Notes: generated by a model from the letters alone, not told the origin. A stretch of DNA of 64,000 bases from Mucilaginibacter rivuli (GCF_019391655.1 NZ_JAHXPQ010000003.1:558001-622000); one strand, 5' to 3'. Positions 9,849-19,903 are shown, numbered from the stretch's first letter. Made by a program: numbers and translations.

Positions 9849-11771
9849 TTATTGTATAATCACCTTCACTGTTTCTATATGCCCGGCATCTTCAATAGTT
9901 AAAACGTATTCGCCGGGGATTGGCTTATTGTTTAGCCTTACCTGGTAAATGTTATCGGCAGTGGCCTTAACATTTGTTTTAAAGATATTTTTTCCGGCAA
10001 CATCTATGATATTTAAGTTGTATTGGGTACCGGTATAACCGTTAAGCTTCAGGTTGATCAGTCCCGATGAAGGGTTAGGGTAAACTATCGCTTTTTTAAC
10101 ACCTGTTTCGGTAGATGCAGGGTCGGTTACAGTGGTTCCGCTGCCAGCCGGCAGCGTGGAAGCAAAAATAGGTACACCCGATGCTGTGGTTGAAACTACT
10201 ACGGTAACTTTGCTGGTATAGGTACTGCCATCAGATCCGGTAACGGTAAAATTGAAAGAGCCTAAACCGGTAAAATTAGTGGTTGGTGTAAACTTAGCGA
10301 TACTGCCGGTAAGCGTTACCGTACCATTTGTGGCGCCGCTTACGCTATAGCCTGGCGAAACGCTGCTAAAGCCACCTGCAAATATGGAAAGATCAACATT
10401 TACAAAGTTGTTTTTGGTGGTTGACGCATGAGGATCTGCAAGCCAGTTGATATAACGCTCAATGTTGGCATAGCCATCTCCGCCAATGGTCATGGCATCG
10501 TTAACAGATGTGCTTAGTCCGTTGGCTGTTTCCCAAAAATCGGGCATACCATCATTATCGGTATCGGTTGGTTTTGTACCCGATGAGATAGTTCCGTAAC
10601 CGTTGTTGCCTAAACCGGTTTGAGTTTGACTGGTGTACAATGAGCCATCGGGTCCTGTGGTGCCCGCGCCGGTACCTGTAGTACCTGATCCTATGGTTTT
10701 AACCTGACTTATCACTAAAGCATCAACCTGGTCGCGCGGCAGCGCACCCGCCCTTGATACCGAGTACCTGAAAGCGGTTTGCGTATTTAAAGGCGTTACG
10801 GTAGTTGTTAAAGGCGACCATGGTGATGTTAATATGGTGCCAGGCCCCTGGTACCAATATGGCGTTGTTGTTGCTCCGTTAAGCACGCCGTCATTATTGT
10901 TATCCTTTAAGTTGCCGCTGTAGTATATGGATTGGTTTTTATCCACCTGGTACCAGGTATTATCAGTACCTGCCGAGGCCGGGCCAAATACAAAGTAATT
11001 GTTTACAATATCATGCTTAAAATTGGTGCTGGTATGCGTGGTATAACCCGCAGAGCAGTTGTACAACACATTATTAACAAAAATGGTGTTCACCTTAGCC
11101 AGCGGGTTGCGGTTATGCGAGTTGGCGAAGATGTTGTAGAACCAGGCCCAGTTGCCATTTACAGCTTCGGTGTGCGCGCCAAATTGCTGGCCGGTAGGGT
11201 TGGCAATGATACAGTTTTGTACCGTGATGTTATCAACGGGATGGTTTTGCCAATCGTCGGTAACGCCGTCGATATTATTCCAAGGGGCAAACGCGAGCGA
11301 GGAATGATCCAGGATCATGTTAGTGCCCCGGTAAAAGCTAACCGCGTCATCTGTGCTGCTGGCGGTTTCGCTGCCCGGCCGGATGCGGATGTAGCGGCAA
11401 ATGATGTTGGTGATGCTGGCAAAGCCAATTTCGCCGCCCTTAAAGCCGATGCCGCCGCCAGGTGCGGTTTGGCCTGCTATGGTAATATTGCTTTTAACCG
11501 ATACCGCGGTTAATAAGCTGATATAACCGCCAACATCAAAAACAACAATACGGTTTGATACACTAACAGCATCGCGGAACGACCCGGCACCCGAGTCGTT
11601 AAGATTGGTAACGTGGTACACCGTACCTGTACGGCCACCGGTGGCGTATCGCCCGAAACCGAGCGCGCCGGGAAATGCCAGCGTTTGCGCCTGCAGGCAA
11701 CTGCAACTAAATAATAGCATTGCCGAAAGCAATGTTTTTTTGGGAGTTTTTAATAATAAAATGTTTCTCAT
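9849..11771 (-). CDS. Secreted pectate lyase-like protein with T9SS sorting domain
   Basis: 640 aa. The signal peptide covers about residues 1-29, ending in CLQAQ. Residues 30-400 resemble a polysaccharide lyase family 1 parallel beta-helix: FPGALGFGRYATGGR and VYHVTNLNDSGAGSFRDAV at the start, then VFDVGGYI, ITIAGQTAPGGGI, DHSSLAFA and NPLAKVN. A calcium-binding thrombospondin-3-like motif follows (DTDNDGMPDFWE, about 415), then a beta-sandwich domain (about 480-560). The type A T9SS sorting tail begins near 568 (VYPNPSSGLINLKL). The protein should be exported by the type IX system to the cell surface and cleave pectate. It is a single-gene unit with its own terminator. Confidence 0.88.
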   Translation of the reverse strand: MRNILLLKTPKKTLLSAMLLFSCSCLQAQTLAFPGALGFGRYATGGRTGTVYHVTNLNDSGAGSFRDAVSVSNRIVVFDVGGYISLLTAVSVKSNITIAGQTAPGGGIGFKGGEIGFASITNIICRYIRIRPGSETASSTDDAVSFYRGTNMILDHSSLAFAPWNNIDGVTDDWQNHPVDNITVQNCIIANPTGQQFGAHTEAVNGNWAWFYNIFANSHNRNPLAKVNTIFVNNVLYNCSAGYTTHTSTNFKHDIVNNYFVFGPASAGTDNTWYQVDKNQSIYYSGNLKDNNNDGVLNGATTTPYWYQGPGTILTSPWSPLTTTVTPLNTQTAFRYSVSRAGALPRDQVDALVISQVKTIGSGTTGTGAGTTGPDGSLYTSQTQTGLGNNGYGTISSGTKPTDTDNDGMPDFWETANGLSTSVNDAMTIGGDGYANIERYINWLADPHASTTKNNFVNVDLSIFAGGFSSVSPGYSVSGATNGTVTLTGSIAKFTPTTNFTGLGSFNFTVTGSDGSTYTSKVTVVVSTTASGVPIFASTLPAGSGTTVTDPASTETGVKKAIVYPNPSSGLINLKLNGYTGTQYNLNIIDVAGKNIFKTNVKATADNIYQVRLNNKPIPGEYVLTIEDAGHIETVKVIIQ

Positions 11772-12071
11772 AGGTAGATGGTTATTGGTTAATAATTATA
11801 AAATATAATAGATACCTGTATATAACAGGATGCTTTAGATCCAATAAATTGGTAATCAATTGTTTTAAATAACATGGCGCGGCAACGTGAAAGGAAACGG
11901 CAGCTATAATTGGTTATGATAAATGTATAGATGTTATTTATTTATGATATTAAAAAATTGACATAAGTATTTTAAAAATTGGTACATGGAATAATATTAT
12001 ATAGTGAAAGATTGTTGGCGACATGGACGGGGAAGGATGCGTGATATTGGTTATGTGTTATGCTTCGGGGA

Positions 12072-12119
12072 TTGCAAATCCCCGGGTATTAAGGTCGAGG
12101 ATTATAAATCCCGACCAAC
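12072..12119. repeat. Double-hairpin dispersed repeat
   Basis: Two hairpin words: GGGGATTGCAAATCCCC just before and across 12072-12083, and a second hairpin at 12093-12116 (GGTCG and GGATT arms around ATA). The 27 bases at 12093-12119 recur identically at 43282-43308, inside the terminase-like gene. Confidence 0.8.
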
Positions 12120-12121
12120 AT

Positions 12122-12203
12122 GGTTGGCTAGCTATCGCTGAGATGGCCACGCTGCCGCTCGCCATGACATGATGGAGAAGTACCTGCTTTTCTAAAACAA
12201 AAA
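12122..12203. repeat. Dispersed intergenic repeat (copy 1)
   Basis: About 80 bp beginning GGTTGGCTAGCT, with GGCCACGCTGCCGCTCGCCAT in its middle and ending in TAAAACAAAAA against a terminator. A diverged copy lies at 26957-27060 in the same position relative to another terminator. Confidence 0.7.
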
Positions 12204-12233
12204 CGGACCATAAGTTTTGGCTTATGGTCCGTT
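12195..12233 (-). terminator. Rho-independent terminator of the phosphohexomutase gene
   Basis: A 13-bp perfect stem (12202-12214 with 12221-12233, core CGGACCATAAG) with a 6-nt loop. On the minus strand it is followed by TTTTTGTTTT. Confidence 0.9.
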
Positions 12234-12257
12234 GAGGGTATGTTTTGGGAGATGGGC

Positions 12258-13994
12258 TTAAACGCCCAGGTCTTTCATGATATCATCTATCTTGGTATCC
12301 AGTTGCTTTTCGGTTGCGTGGAATGCTTCCTTGCTTGCCAGTTTGGTAGTTACGCTGCAATAGAACTTGATCTTTGGCTCGGTGCCTGAAGGGCGGGCAG
12401 ATATGATGCTGCCATCGGCAAGGATGAACTGCAATACATCTGACTTAGGCAGATCGATAGGCTTTTTGGTATTGCTGTTCAGGTCGGTCTCTACGCTGAA
12501 CTCGTAATCCTTTAAGGCCGCTACTTTAATGCCTCCTAAAGTTGAAGGCGGGTTTTCGCGGTATTTTTCCATCATGGCTTTGATCTCGGCGGCGCCGCTC
12601 TGACCTTTTTTGGTTACCGATATGAGCTTCTCTTTGTAGAAACCATATTGCAGGTACATATCAATAAGGGCATCGAACAGGCTGCTGCCTTTGTCCTTGT
12701 AAAAGGCTGTCATTTCGGAAATAAACGCGCCGGATACGATGGCATCCTTATCACGCACCAGTTCGCCGATAAGGTAGCCGTAGCTTTCTTCGCCGCCGCC
12801 AATAAAAGTGGCTTTGCCTTGCAGCTTGGTGATCAGCTCACCAATGTATTTAAAGCCTGTTAAAGTATTATAGCAGGTAACGTTCTTCGCTTTCGCGATC
12901 TCGTCTATCAGGTTTGATGTTACGATGGTTTTAACAATGTATTGTTTGCCATCCAGCTTTCCACGCTCCTGCCACGCGGTAAGCAGGTAGTTGATGAGTA
13001 AGCTGCCGGTTTGATTACCGTTCAACAATACAAACTCGCCTTCGCTGTTTTTAACAGCTATACCTACGCGGTCGGCATCAGGGTCGGTTGCTAATACCAG
13101 GTCTGCATCAACTTCTTTGGCCTTTTTAAGGGATAAGGTGAGCGCTTCTTTCTCTTCGGGGTTTGGATAAACCACCGTAGGGAAGTTACCATCCGGGGTA
13201 GCCTGTTCTTCAACAATGATCACGTTCTCAAAACCAAATTGCTTTAGGGCTTTTGGCATTAAGGTGATACCTGTACCATGTATAGGCGAGTAAACGATCT
13301 TCAGGTCTTTTTGGCGTTTGATGGCATCCGGAGATACCGATAGCGCGGTGATGGCATCCAGGTAAAGCTTGTCTATCTCCTCGCCTATCAGTTCAATATT
13401 GGCATCCACGCGGTCAAACTTCACCTCGTCAATACTACTGATGGCCGCTACTTCGTCCATTACCGCTTTATCTTCGGGCGATACGAACTGGCCGCCATCA
13501 GCGCCGTAGGCTTTATAGCCATTGTATTCTTTAGGGTTGTGCGAGGCAGTTAACATTACACCGCTCTTACATCCCAAATGGCGCACCGCGAAAGATAGTT
13601 CGGGTGTTGGGCGCAGGGCGCTGAAAAAGTAAACGTGGATACCGTTTGCCGAAAACACTTCGGCAGTGATGTTGGCAAATACATCAGAGTTGTTACGGCT
13701 ATCGTGCGCTATGGCAACTTTGATCTTTTCGCCGGGGTATGTTTTTTTAAGGTGATTGGCCAAACCCTGTGTTGCCGAGCCAATGGTGTATTTGTTGATG
13801 CGGTTTGAGCCCGGCCCCATAGTGCCACGCAAACCACCGGTACCAAATTCAAGGTCGCGGTAAAATGAGTCGGATAGTTCGGTAAATGCTTTGTCGTCAA
13901 GCATTTTTTGTATTTGTTGCTTTACATCGGCATCGTAATTGCCGTTAAGCCATGTGTTTACTTTCTGAAGAACAGAAGGGTCTAATTCCTGCAT
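12258..13994 (-). CDS. Phosphoglucomutase/phosphomannomutase (alpha-D-phosphohexomutase)
   Basis: 578 aa. It interconverts hexose 1- and 6-phosphates in the cytoplasm, linking sugar uptake to glycolysis and to nucleotide-sugar synthesis. Visible motifs: N-terminal GTGGLRGTMGPG (about 51-62), the phosphoserine loop TASHNP with catalytic Ser151, the metal loop ATDPDADRVG (about 300), the sugar-binding GGGEESYG (about 398) and the phosphate-binding SARPSGTEPKIKFY near the C-terminus. The length fits the PgcA/PGM2-like branch. It is monocistronic with its own terminator. Which hexose it prefers cannot be told from the sequence. Confidence 0.95.
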   Translation of the reverse strand: MQELDPSVLQKVNTWLNGNYDADVKQQIQKMLDDKAFTELSDSFYRDLEFGTGGLRGTMGPGSNRINKYTIGSATQGLANHLKKTYPGEKIKVAIAHDSRNNSDVFANITAEVFSANGIHVYFFSALRPTPELSFAVRHLGCKSGVMLTASHNPKEYNGYKAYGADGGQFVSPEDKAVMDEVAAISSIDEVKFDRVDANIELIGEEIDKLYLDAITALSVSPDAIKRQKDLKIVYSPIHGTGITLMPKALKQFGFENVIIVEEQATPDGNFPTVVYPNPEEKEALTLSLKKAKEVDADLVLATDPDADRVGIAVKNSEGEFVLLNGNQTGSLLINYLLTAWQERGKLDGKQYIVKTIVTSNLIDEIAKAKNVTCYNTLTGFKYIGELITKLQGKATFIGGGEESYGYLIGELVRDKDAIVSGAFISEMTAFYKDKGSSLFDALIDMYLQYGFYKEKLISVTKKGQSGAAEIKAMMEKYRENPPSTLGGIKVAALKDYEFSVETDLNSNTKKPIDLPKSDVLQFILADGSIISARPSGTEPKIKFYCSVTTKLASKEAFHATEKQLDTKIDDIMKDLGV

Positions 13995-14137
13995 GTTATG
14001 TTATAATTAGTTGATAGTTGTATGAATATTCTTGCTTATAACAAATATGGTAATAAAAAGGATTTAGCCATCAGAAAAATAAAATATTAGGTGTTGTTGA
14101 TGTCGGATGTTCGATTTCGGATTTATTATTCCCGTCC

Positions 14138-14167
14138 CCGCAGGGTCCTCTGCGAGAGACCCTGCGG
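14138..14167. repeat. Hairpin: inverted repeat CCGCAGGGTC
   Basis: CCGCAGGGTC at 14138-14147 pairs perfectly with GACCCTGCGG at 14158-14167. It lies downstream of the GH31 stop and has no T run, so it could be a repeat element, an RNA-stabilising hairpin or a weak terminator. Confidence 0.65.
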
Positions 14168-14196
14168 AAACTTCAAATAAATATCAAGCCATCTGA

Positions 14197-16581
14197 TTAA
14201 AATTTGACAGACATTGCTTTACCGGTATATGTAACTCGCTTATCAATTTTTAGGGCTTCGCCACCGCCGTTGCCATGGGAAGCATCAACCAAAACGATAT
14301 TGAACTGCCTTGATTTGAGCATACCTGCGAAAGTACCTTTTGTAGGCGATATGGTAAGTTGCTTTGCCCTATCGTTCCAGTTAAAGGTAAGGGTTGAAAA
14401 ATGGCCCTTTTCGTAATTGTAGTTATCGTTCTCATCTTCATACAACTCAAAACTACCATTGGCACCGGGGTAAATCCGTAGCTCGATGTTTTTGGCTGGC
14501 TTTTGAGTGGCGTATTCCATGTCCTCTCCAATCGGAATAATAGAGCCGGCTTTGATGTAGAGCGGGATGGTATTCAAAGGTGTTTCAGCCGCGATGGTTT
14601 GTCCGCCATTATACAGTTGCCCCGTCCAGAAATCGTACCATAGGCCAGTCCCGGGAAGGTAAACATCGCGGGTATGTTTATTGGCCGAGGCGTTTTTACC
14701 TGAGTATAATTGCTCGGTAACGGGGCTCACCAAAAATGCCGGGCCGAACATATACTCGTCGGGTATACCGTAGGCGTTTTGATCTGTCCTGAAATCGAAC
14801 GCGAGGGAGCGCATCATGGTGTAATTGTTTTGGGTTACATGTCCCGCAAGGGAATAGATATAGGGCAAAAGGCGGTAGCGCAGCTTGTCGTAACTCAACA
14901 GCGTAGCCTTGGTTTCGTCGCTCCAGTTTTTGGAGAAGAGGGCACGCTCGCCTTTGCCGTGGATACGGAAGATGGGGCAAAACACACCGAACTGGAACCA
15001 GCGTGTAAACAGCTCCTGGTTTTCGGGCAGCGACCAGTTAGCGGCCTTCCAATTGAGGTGATAGCCACCGATGTCGGATGTCCAATATGGTATGCCCGAT
15101 GCACAGGCATTGATGGCCTGCGGCACCTGGCTTTTAAAGGCCGAGAAGGTGCAGGTAATATCCGACGACCAAAGCGTTGTGGCATTACGTTGTTGACCTG
15201 CAAAGGCTTGTCGTACTAAAAAGAAGGCCCGCTTGTTCGGGATATCGGTTCGCCAGCCTTTGTATAGTCCTTTGGTATGTTCAAGGGAATAGGTGTTAAA
15301 ATAATCGATGCCTTTGCCCGGGGCAAAATTATCTTTGCGGCGTTCATCCAATAGTGCGCCGTTGTCGGGTTCGCATTGGTCAACCCACCAGGCATCCCAG
15401 CCGTAGCGTTTTACTAAACTGTCGCGGGCTTGTTGCCAGTACAGGTCGCGCGCTTTGGGGTTGTGGGCATCATAATAGGTATCGAAGGTGTGGGTAACTA
15501 CGTTATCCCAGGTAATATTGGTTAAGCCGCCCATTTGTTTCAGCGCATCGTAGTTCGGCGTGCCTTTGCCAAATACCGGCCAGATGGATATCATGGCGTG
15601 GATATTGGCTTTGTGCAGGCTATCAACCATGGCTTTTGGGTTTGGGTAGCGTTCAGGCTTCATTACATGCGAGCCGATAGGCAGCGGGTCCCAGTAGTAC
15701 CAGTCCTGCACAATGGCATCAACCGGGATATGGTTATTGCGGTAGTTATCCTTAACGGAGATAACTTCCTGCTGGCTCATGTACCTGTCCTGCGATTGGA
15801 ACAAGCCGAAGGACCATTTTGGGAACATGGGCGCTTTGCCGGTTGTGGTACGGTACAGATCGATAATATGATCGAAATCGGGGCCATAAAAGAACCAGTA
15901 GTTTACCTGCTTACCGCTTTCGGATACGTATTTGAATTTGGTATTGCTGTCTTCGCCACCATAAAAATTGGAGGCCGAATAATTATCCCATAACAAGCCA
16001 AAGCCTTTGGTTGACAGTAATACAGGTATAGCGCCGGTGAGATATTTGATAGCCATATCCTGGTTGCGGCCCTTGTAGTTTATAGAGCCAACATCTGTAG
16101 GGTGGCAGCCTAAGCCGTACAGGGCTTCATCCGCAGGTGAATTGAAGGTGGTACTGCAAGCGTAAGTATCTATCCCGGCAACGGTTTGCGGCTGCATTGC
16201 TTTGCCTTCAATGGCGTTTTCGGTGGTGATGAACTGGTCGGCTGAATTGAGATAGGAAACAGAATTGGTTTCTACATCTACCCGTAGGGTTAGTTTAAGG
16301 GTTTTAATAATGATAAAGCCACCTGCTTTGCTGACGGTGAACTTTACAGGCGATTTGAAGGCATTATTAACCACCAGCGAATTTTCGGGTTGGAATGTTT
16401 TGAGCGTAGTGTATTTTACCTGGACGATATCATCGCGGCAGATGCGGATCTTCATTAGTCCCTTATCTAAGACGAAGGTGACGCCATCAGCTTCGGTTTT
16501 TGATTTGATGACGGACGAGAAAGCAGCATCTGCACTTAAAAACAGAACGGCTGCAACAAGCAGTACTTTAACCTTTTGCAT
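14197..16581 (-). CDS. Glycoside hydrolase family 31 (alpha-xylosidase/alpha-glucosidase type)
   Basis: 794 aa with a signal peptide (about 1-22), so periplasmic or outer-membrane facing. GH31 hallmarks: FPKWSFGLFQSQDRY (about 253-267), VQDWYYWDPLP, nucleophile Asp401 in WWVDQCEPD, acid/base Asp474 in WSSDITCTF, and GIPYWTSDIGGY. A C-terminal beta domain has IKAGSIIPIG and the DUF5110-like tail YPGANGSFELYEDE. The wording of these motifs fits alpha-xylosidases acting on xyloglucan fragments, but alpha-glucosidase cannot be excluded. It starts 1 nt after the GH3 stop, so both are one operon. Together they could strip side chains and cut the backbone of hemicellulose oligosaccharides. Confidence 0.9.
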   Translation of the reverse strand: MQKVKVLLVAAVLFLSADAAFSSVIKSKTEADGVTFVLDKGLMKIRICRDDIVQVKYTTLKTFQPENSLVVNNAFKSPVKFTVSKAGGFIIIKTLKLTLRVDVETNSVSYLNSADQFITTENAIEGKAMQPQTVAGIDTYACSTTFNSPADEALYGLGCHPTDVGSINYKGRNQDMAIKYLTGAIPVLLSTKGFGLLWDNYSASNFYGGEDSNTKFKYVSESGKQVNYWFFYGPDFDHIIDLYRTTTGKAPMFPKWSFGLFQSQDRYMSQQEVISVKDNYRNNHIPVDAIVQDWYYWDPLPIGSHVMKPERYPNPKAMVDSLHKANIHAMISIWPVFGKGTPNYDALKQMGGLTNITWDNVVTHTFDTYYDAHNPKARDLYWQQARDSLVKRYGWDAWWVDQCEPDNGALLDERRKDNFAPGKGIDYFNTYSLEHTKGLYKGWRTDIPNKRAFFLVRQAFAGQQRNATTLWSSDITCTFSAFKSQVPQAINACASGIPYWTSDIGGYHLNWKAANWSLPENQELFTRWFQFGVFCPIFRIHGKGERALFSKNWSDETKATLLSYDKLRYRLLPYIYSLAGHVTQNNYTMMRSLAFDFRTDQNAYGIPDEYMFGPAFLVSPVTEQLYSGKNASANKHTRDVYLPGTGLWYDFWTGQLYNGGQTIAAETPLNTIPLYIKAGSIIPIGEDMEYATQKPAKNIELRIYPGANGSFELYEDENDNYNYEKGHFSTLTFNWNDRAKQLTISPTKGTFAGMLKSRQFNIVLVDASHGNGGGEALKIDKRVTYTGKAMSVKF

Positions 16582-16582
16582 G

Positions 16583-18745
16583 TTATAAAATTATAGGGCT
16601 TTTAAGTTTGATGGCATCAGATGAAGTGCCTACCAATACCTCGAACTTACCGGGTTCCAATATCCATTGCTTTTTGGTTTCGCTATAGTATTTGAAGGCA
16701 TCGGCATTGAGTTTCATTGTGATGGTTTTTGATTCGCCCGGTTTGAGGAATACTTTTTGGAATGCCTTTAATTCCTTTTCGGGACGCTTTACCGATGAGT
16801 GGTTATCATGCACATAAAGTTGTGCAACCTCTGCTCCCGCTACCGTACCTGTGTTTTTCAGTGTAAAGGTTACTGTAGCTGTCTGGTGGTTTTTAGCCGT
16901 GCTGATATTACTGTATTTGAAATTGGTGTACGATAAACCATGCCCAAAAGCGAACTGTGGCTTAACGTTATACGTATCAAAATAGCGGTAACCTACATAA
17001 ATATCCTCGTTATATTTTACATCCGTACCATCGCCGGGGAACTCGCCTAATTTGTGCGCGGGTGAGTCTTCGAGTTTTACGGGCCAGCTTACGGTGAGCT
17101 TGCCCGATGGGTTAACTTTACCCAGTAGTATTTCGGCTAAAGCGGTGCCACCTTCCTGCCCCGGGTAGCCTACCTGTATCACAGCTTTGGCGTCATTTAC
17201 CCATTGCGAAACATCGATAGGTCCGCCGCCATACAGTATTACGACGGTGTTTTTATTGGCTTTGATCACCGCTTTGATCAGTTCATCCTGACCAAAAGGC
17301 ATGTTCATATCAGGTTTATCAATACCCTCGGCATCGTAAGCGTTATCGCTCCATTTGGTGTAATCGTAGCCATGTGTCCAGCCGCCGACAACAATTGCCA
17401 TATCTGATTTTGAAGCGGCTTCCGCAGCATCCCGTATCATTTTATCATCTGCTTTAGCACCGCGTGTGATGGCATAACCTTGAGAATAGCTGATAGCCAG
17501 GTTACCTCCCGATAACTTCCTTAATCCCGCCAAAGCGGTAACCTCGTACTTAGGGCGTATCTGTGAGCTGCCTCCGCCAAAGGCATTTGGCCTGTCGGCA
17601 TTAGCGCCAATCATGGCTACCGACTTTACATTTTTAAGCGGGAGGATATTATCGCTGTTCTTTAACAGGATAATGCCCTCTTCGGCAACTTTTTTGGCTA
17701 CTTCGGCATGGGCCTTCGTTGCGTATTCGCCGGGAGTGCGCTTATCAAACATGTGGGTTTTGAACATGATGCGCAGGATGCGGCGCACCTTATCATCAAT
17801 AACAGCTTCTTTAACTTCGCCATTTTTAACTGCTGCCAAAGCCGGATCGCCAAAGAAGAATTTGTTGTAGTCTTTATCGCCTTTCATATCCAGATCGGTA
17901 CCCATTTCAATATCGGCACCGCCAAGCAGCGCATCTTTTGTGGTATGGATGGCGCCCCAGTCGCTTATCATAATACCTTTAAAGCCCCATTCGCCTTTCA
18001 ATACCCGGTTAACCAGGTAATCGTTATAAGTACAATACTCGCCCCTGAATTTATTATAAGCTCCCATAATGGTATTGGCATTGCCTTCGGTTATGGCGGC
18101 TTTAAAGCCGGGCATGTAAAGTTCGCGCAAAGCACGCTCGCTCATTAATACATTGATACCGCTACGTTTTGTTTCCTGGTTATTGGCCAAAAAGTGCTTT
18201 ACGCAGGCCGATATACCCTGATCCTGCACGCCTTTAATATATCCTACCACCATTTTTGATATGAGGTACGGGTCTTCGCTCATGTACTCAAAATTACGGC
18301 CGTTTAACGGTGTACGCATAATATTGATACCGGGACCAAGGATAACATCCTTACCGCGGTACTTCGCCTCGCTGCCTAATACGGCGCCAAAGGAATAGCC
18401 TAATTTAGGGTTCCATGTTGAGGCGAGTGTAATGCCGGTAGGCAGATAGGTTGATGAATCGTTCCCTTTATTTTGCAAGCTCCAACCGCGGCCATGCTCG
18501 GGGCGTACGCCATGCGGGCCGTCGGACATAGTGAGTTCAGGGATACCCAATCTTTTTACACCTGTAGATGTGAATGAAGAGTTACCGTGGATCATCCCGA
18601 TCTTCTCTTCGAGTGTCATCTTTTTGATGAGCGCGGTAATTTTTGCCTCGGTTATGGCATCTTTTTTTTGCTGTGCCGAAATTTTGCCTGTGATAAAAAA
18701 TAAGGTGCAAAAAGATATTGCAAAACTTACAACGCGTTTTCTCAT
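16583..18745 (-). CDS. Glycoside hydrolase family 3 (beta-glucosidase/beta-xylosidase)
   Basis: 720 aa from the ATG at 18745, chosen because a signal peptide (MRKRVVSFAISFCTLFF, cut after ISAQ) begins there; the frame extends to an ATG at 18811 whose extra 22 residues look unlike a leader. GH3 N-domain motifs: DGPHGVR, KHFLANNQE, SERALRELYMPGF and nucleophile Asp262 in GIMISDWGA. The (alpha/beta)6 sandwich domain has EGIILLKNSDNILPL, and a fibronectin-III-like C-terminal domain holds VAQLYVHD. It should release terminal beta-linked glucose or xylose in the periplasm. First gene of the GH3-GH31 operon, divergent from the SDR gene. Confidence 0.93.
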   Translation of the reverse strand: MRKRVVSFAISFCTLFFITGKISAQQKKDAITEAKITALIKKMTLEEKIGMIHGNSSFTSTGVKRLGIPELTMSDGPHGVRPEHGRGWSLQNKGNDSSTYLPTGITLASTWNPKLGYSFGAVLGSEAKYRGKDVILGPGINIMRTPLNGRNFEYMSEDPYLISKMVVGYIKGVQDQGISACVKHFLANNQETKRSGINVLMSERALRELYMPGFKAAITEGNANTIMGAYNKFRGEYCTYNDYLVNRVLKGEWGFKGIMISDWGAIHTTKDALLGGADIEMGTDLDMKGDKDYNKFFFGDPALAAVKNGEVKEAVIDDKVRRILRIMFKTHMFDKRTPGEYATKAHAEVAKKVAEEGIILLKNSDNILPLKNVKSVAMIGANADRPNAFGGGSSQIRPKYEVTALAGLRKLSGGNLAISYSQGYAITRGAKADDKMIRDAAEAASKSDMAIVVGGWTHGYDYTKWSDNAYDAEGIDKPDMNMPFGQDELIKAVIKANKNTVVILYGGGPIDVSQWVNDAKAVIQVGYPGQEGGTALAEILLGKVNPSGKLTVSWPVKLEDSPAHKLGEFPGDGTDVKYNEDIYVGYRYFDTYNVKPQFAFGHGLSYTNFKYSNISTAKNHQTATVTFTLKNTGTVAGAEVAQLYVHDNHSSVKRPEKELKAFQKVFLKPGESKTITMKLNADAFKYYSETKKQWILEPGKFEVLVGTSSDAIKLKSPIIL

Positions 18746-18898
18746 TACGGGTATTATTGGATTATGGTTTGGTTTATGCTGTAAAGCTAAACTTTTAGCT
18801 ATCAATATCAACGTAACTGTTACAAAAAACAGGTTTTAACCTTATTGATAAATTCGCATCTTTACCACTCAAACATCAACAACAAATAACATTTATTT

Positions 18899-19705
18899 AT
18901 GGCAAAGGTAATTTTGGTAACGGGCGCTTCATCGGGTATTGGTTTGGCATGCGCAACAGCATTGCAGGCAGCAGGGCATATTGTTTATGGCTCGGCACGC
19001 GATGTAAAACGTATAAGTGGCTCTTTCAAACCTATCCAACTGGATGTTACAGATGATGCATCGGTAAAAACAGCTATCGATACCATAATAAAAGCCGAAG
19101 GCAAGCTTGATGTATTGGTAAACAACGCCGGTAACGGTGTAACCGGCCCGGCCTACGCTATGCCTGTTGAAAGTGCAAAACAGCAATTTGAAGTTAACTT
19201 TTTTGGCGTAGTGCGCATGTGCAGCGCGGTATTGCCACACATGATAGATGCTAAACAAGGCCTTATCGTTAACATCAGTTCGTTAGCCGGATTGTTTGGC
19301 TTGCCTTATCAAAGCATGTACGCGGCATCAAAATTCGCTATTGAAGGTTACTCCGAAAGTTTGCGCATGGAGTTATTGAACACCGGAGTAAAAGTATCGT
19401 TAATTAACCCCGGCGATTTTAAATCCGATTTTACCCAAAACCGCGCTAAAGTATCTTTCTCACTAAAAAACGAAGCGCTGGAAAAAGAATATAACGCCGC
19501 TGTTGCCGCTATGGAAAAAGATGAAAGCGTGGGCTCTGACCCGGCTCTGATAGGCAAAACATTATGCAAAATAGTTGATGCATCAAACCCTAAACACCGC
19601 TACCTGGTGGGTAAATTTGACCAAACGATGGTGCCGACGCTGAAAGCCATTTTACCGGGCGGTTTGTTCAATAAGCTAATGAACGATCATTACGGGATAA
19701 AATAG
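18899..19705 (+). CDS. Short-chain dehydrogenase/reductase
   Basis: 268 aa, classical SDR: NAD(P)-binding TGASSGIG (about 8-15), NNAG (about 82), catalytic Ser in NISSLAG, and YxxxK in MYAASKFAIEGYSE. It is cytoplasmic; the substrate is not predictable. SARDVKR after the second beta strand suggests NADP preference. It is divergent from the GH3 operon and starts at an ATG after AACATTTATTT, with no Shine-Dalgarno, as usual for the phylum. Confidence 0.92.
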   Translation: MAKVILVTGASSGIGLACATALQAAGHIVYGSARDVKRISGSFKPIQLDVTDDASVKTAIDTIIKAEGKLDVLVNNAGNGVTGPAYAMPVESAKQQFEVNFFGVVRMCSAVLPHMIDAKQGLIVNISSLAGLFGLPYQSMYAASKFAIEGYSESLRMELLNTGVKVSLINPGDFKSDFTQNRAKVSFSLKNEALEKEYNAAVAAMEKDESVGSDPALIGKTLCKIVDASNPKHRYLVGKFDQTMVPTLKAILPGGLFNKLMNDHYGIK

Positions 19706-19838
19706 GCCTCATCTTATTTTTATAACACCCCAACGAGTATCTGTAAAATTATTTACGGTCTGTAAAGGAGTATTTGCAAAAGGTTAGCCATGGTTAGCCT
19801 TTTTGCACATTTGTAGCATACAATCATAAATTGTTAAC

Positions 19839-19868
19839 TTGACAGTTATTATTTTTTAACTACTTTTG
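19839..19868 (+). promoter_or_regulatory. Bacteroidota-type promoter of the GH51 gene
   Basis: TTG at 19839-19841, 19 nt, then TACTTTTG at 19861-19868, a perfect match to TTG-N19-TAnnTTTG. It sits 35 bp before the ATG. Confidence 0.75.
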
Positions 19869-19903
19869 TCAAAGTAAAAACCAATTACAAACCGATTACC
19901 CAC

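Larger units (their letters stand above)
11772..12257. other. Intergenic region with two repeat elements
   Basis: 486 bp without a gene. The part next to 11771 should hold the pectate lyase promoter. From 12072 on it holds hairpin-forming and dispersed repeats found again near 26.95 kb and inside the gene at 43.26 kb, then the phosphohexomutase terminator. Confidence 0.7.

Noticed and set aside
10932..11513. Plus-strand frame of 193 aa opposite the pectate lyase
   Set aside because: Antisense to a clear PL1/T9SS protein; composition not protein-like.
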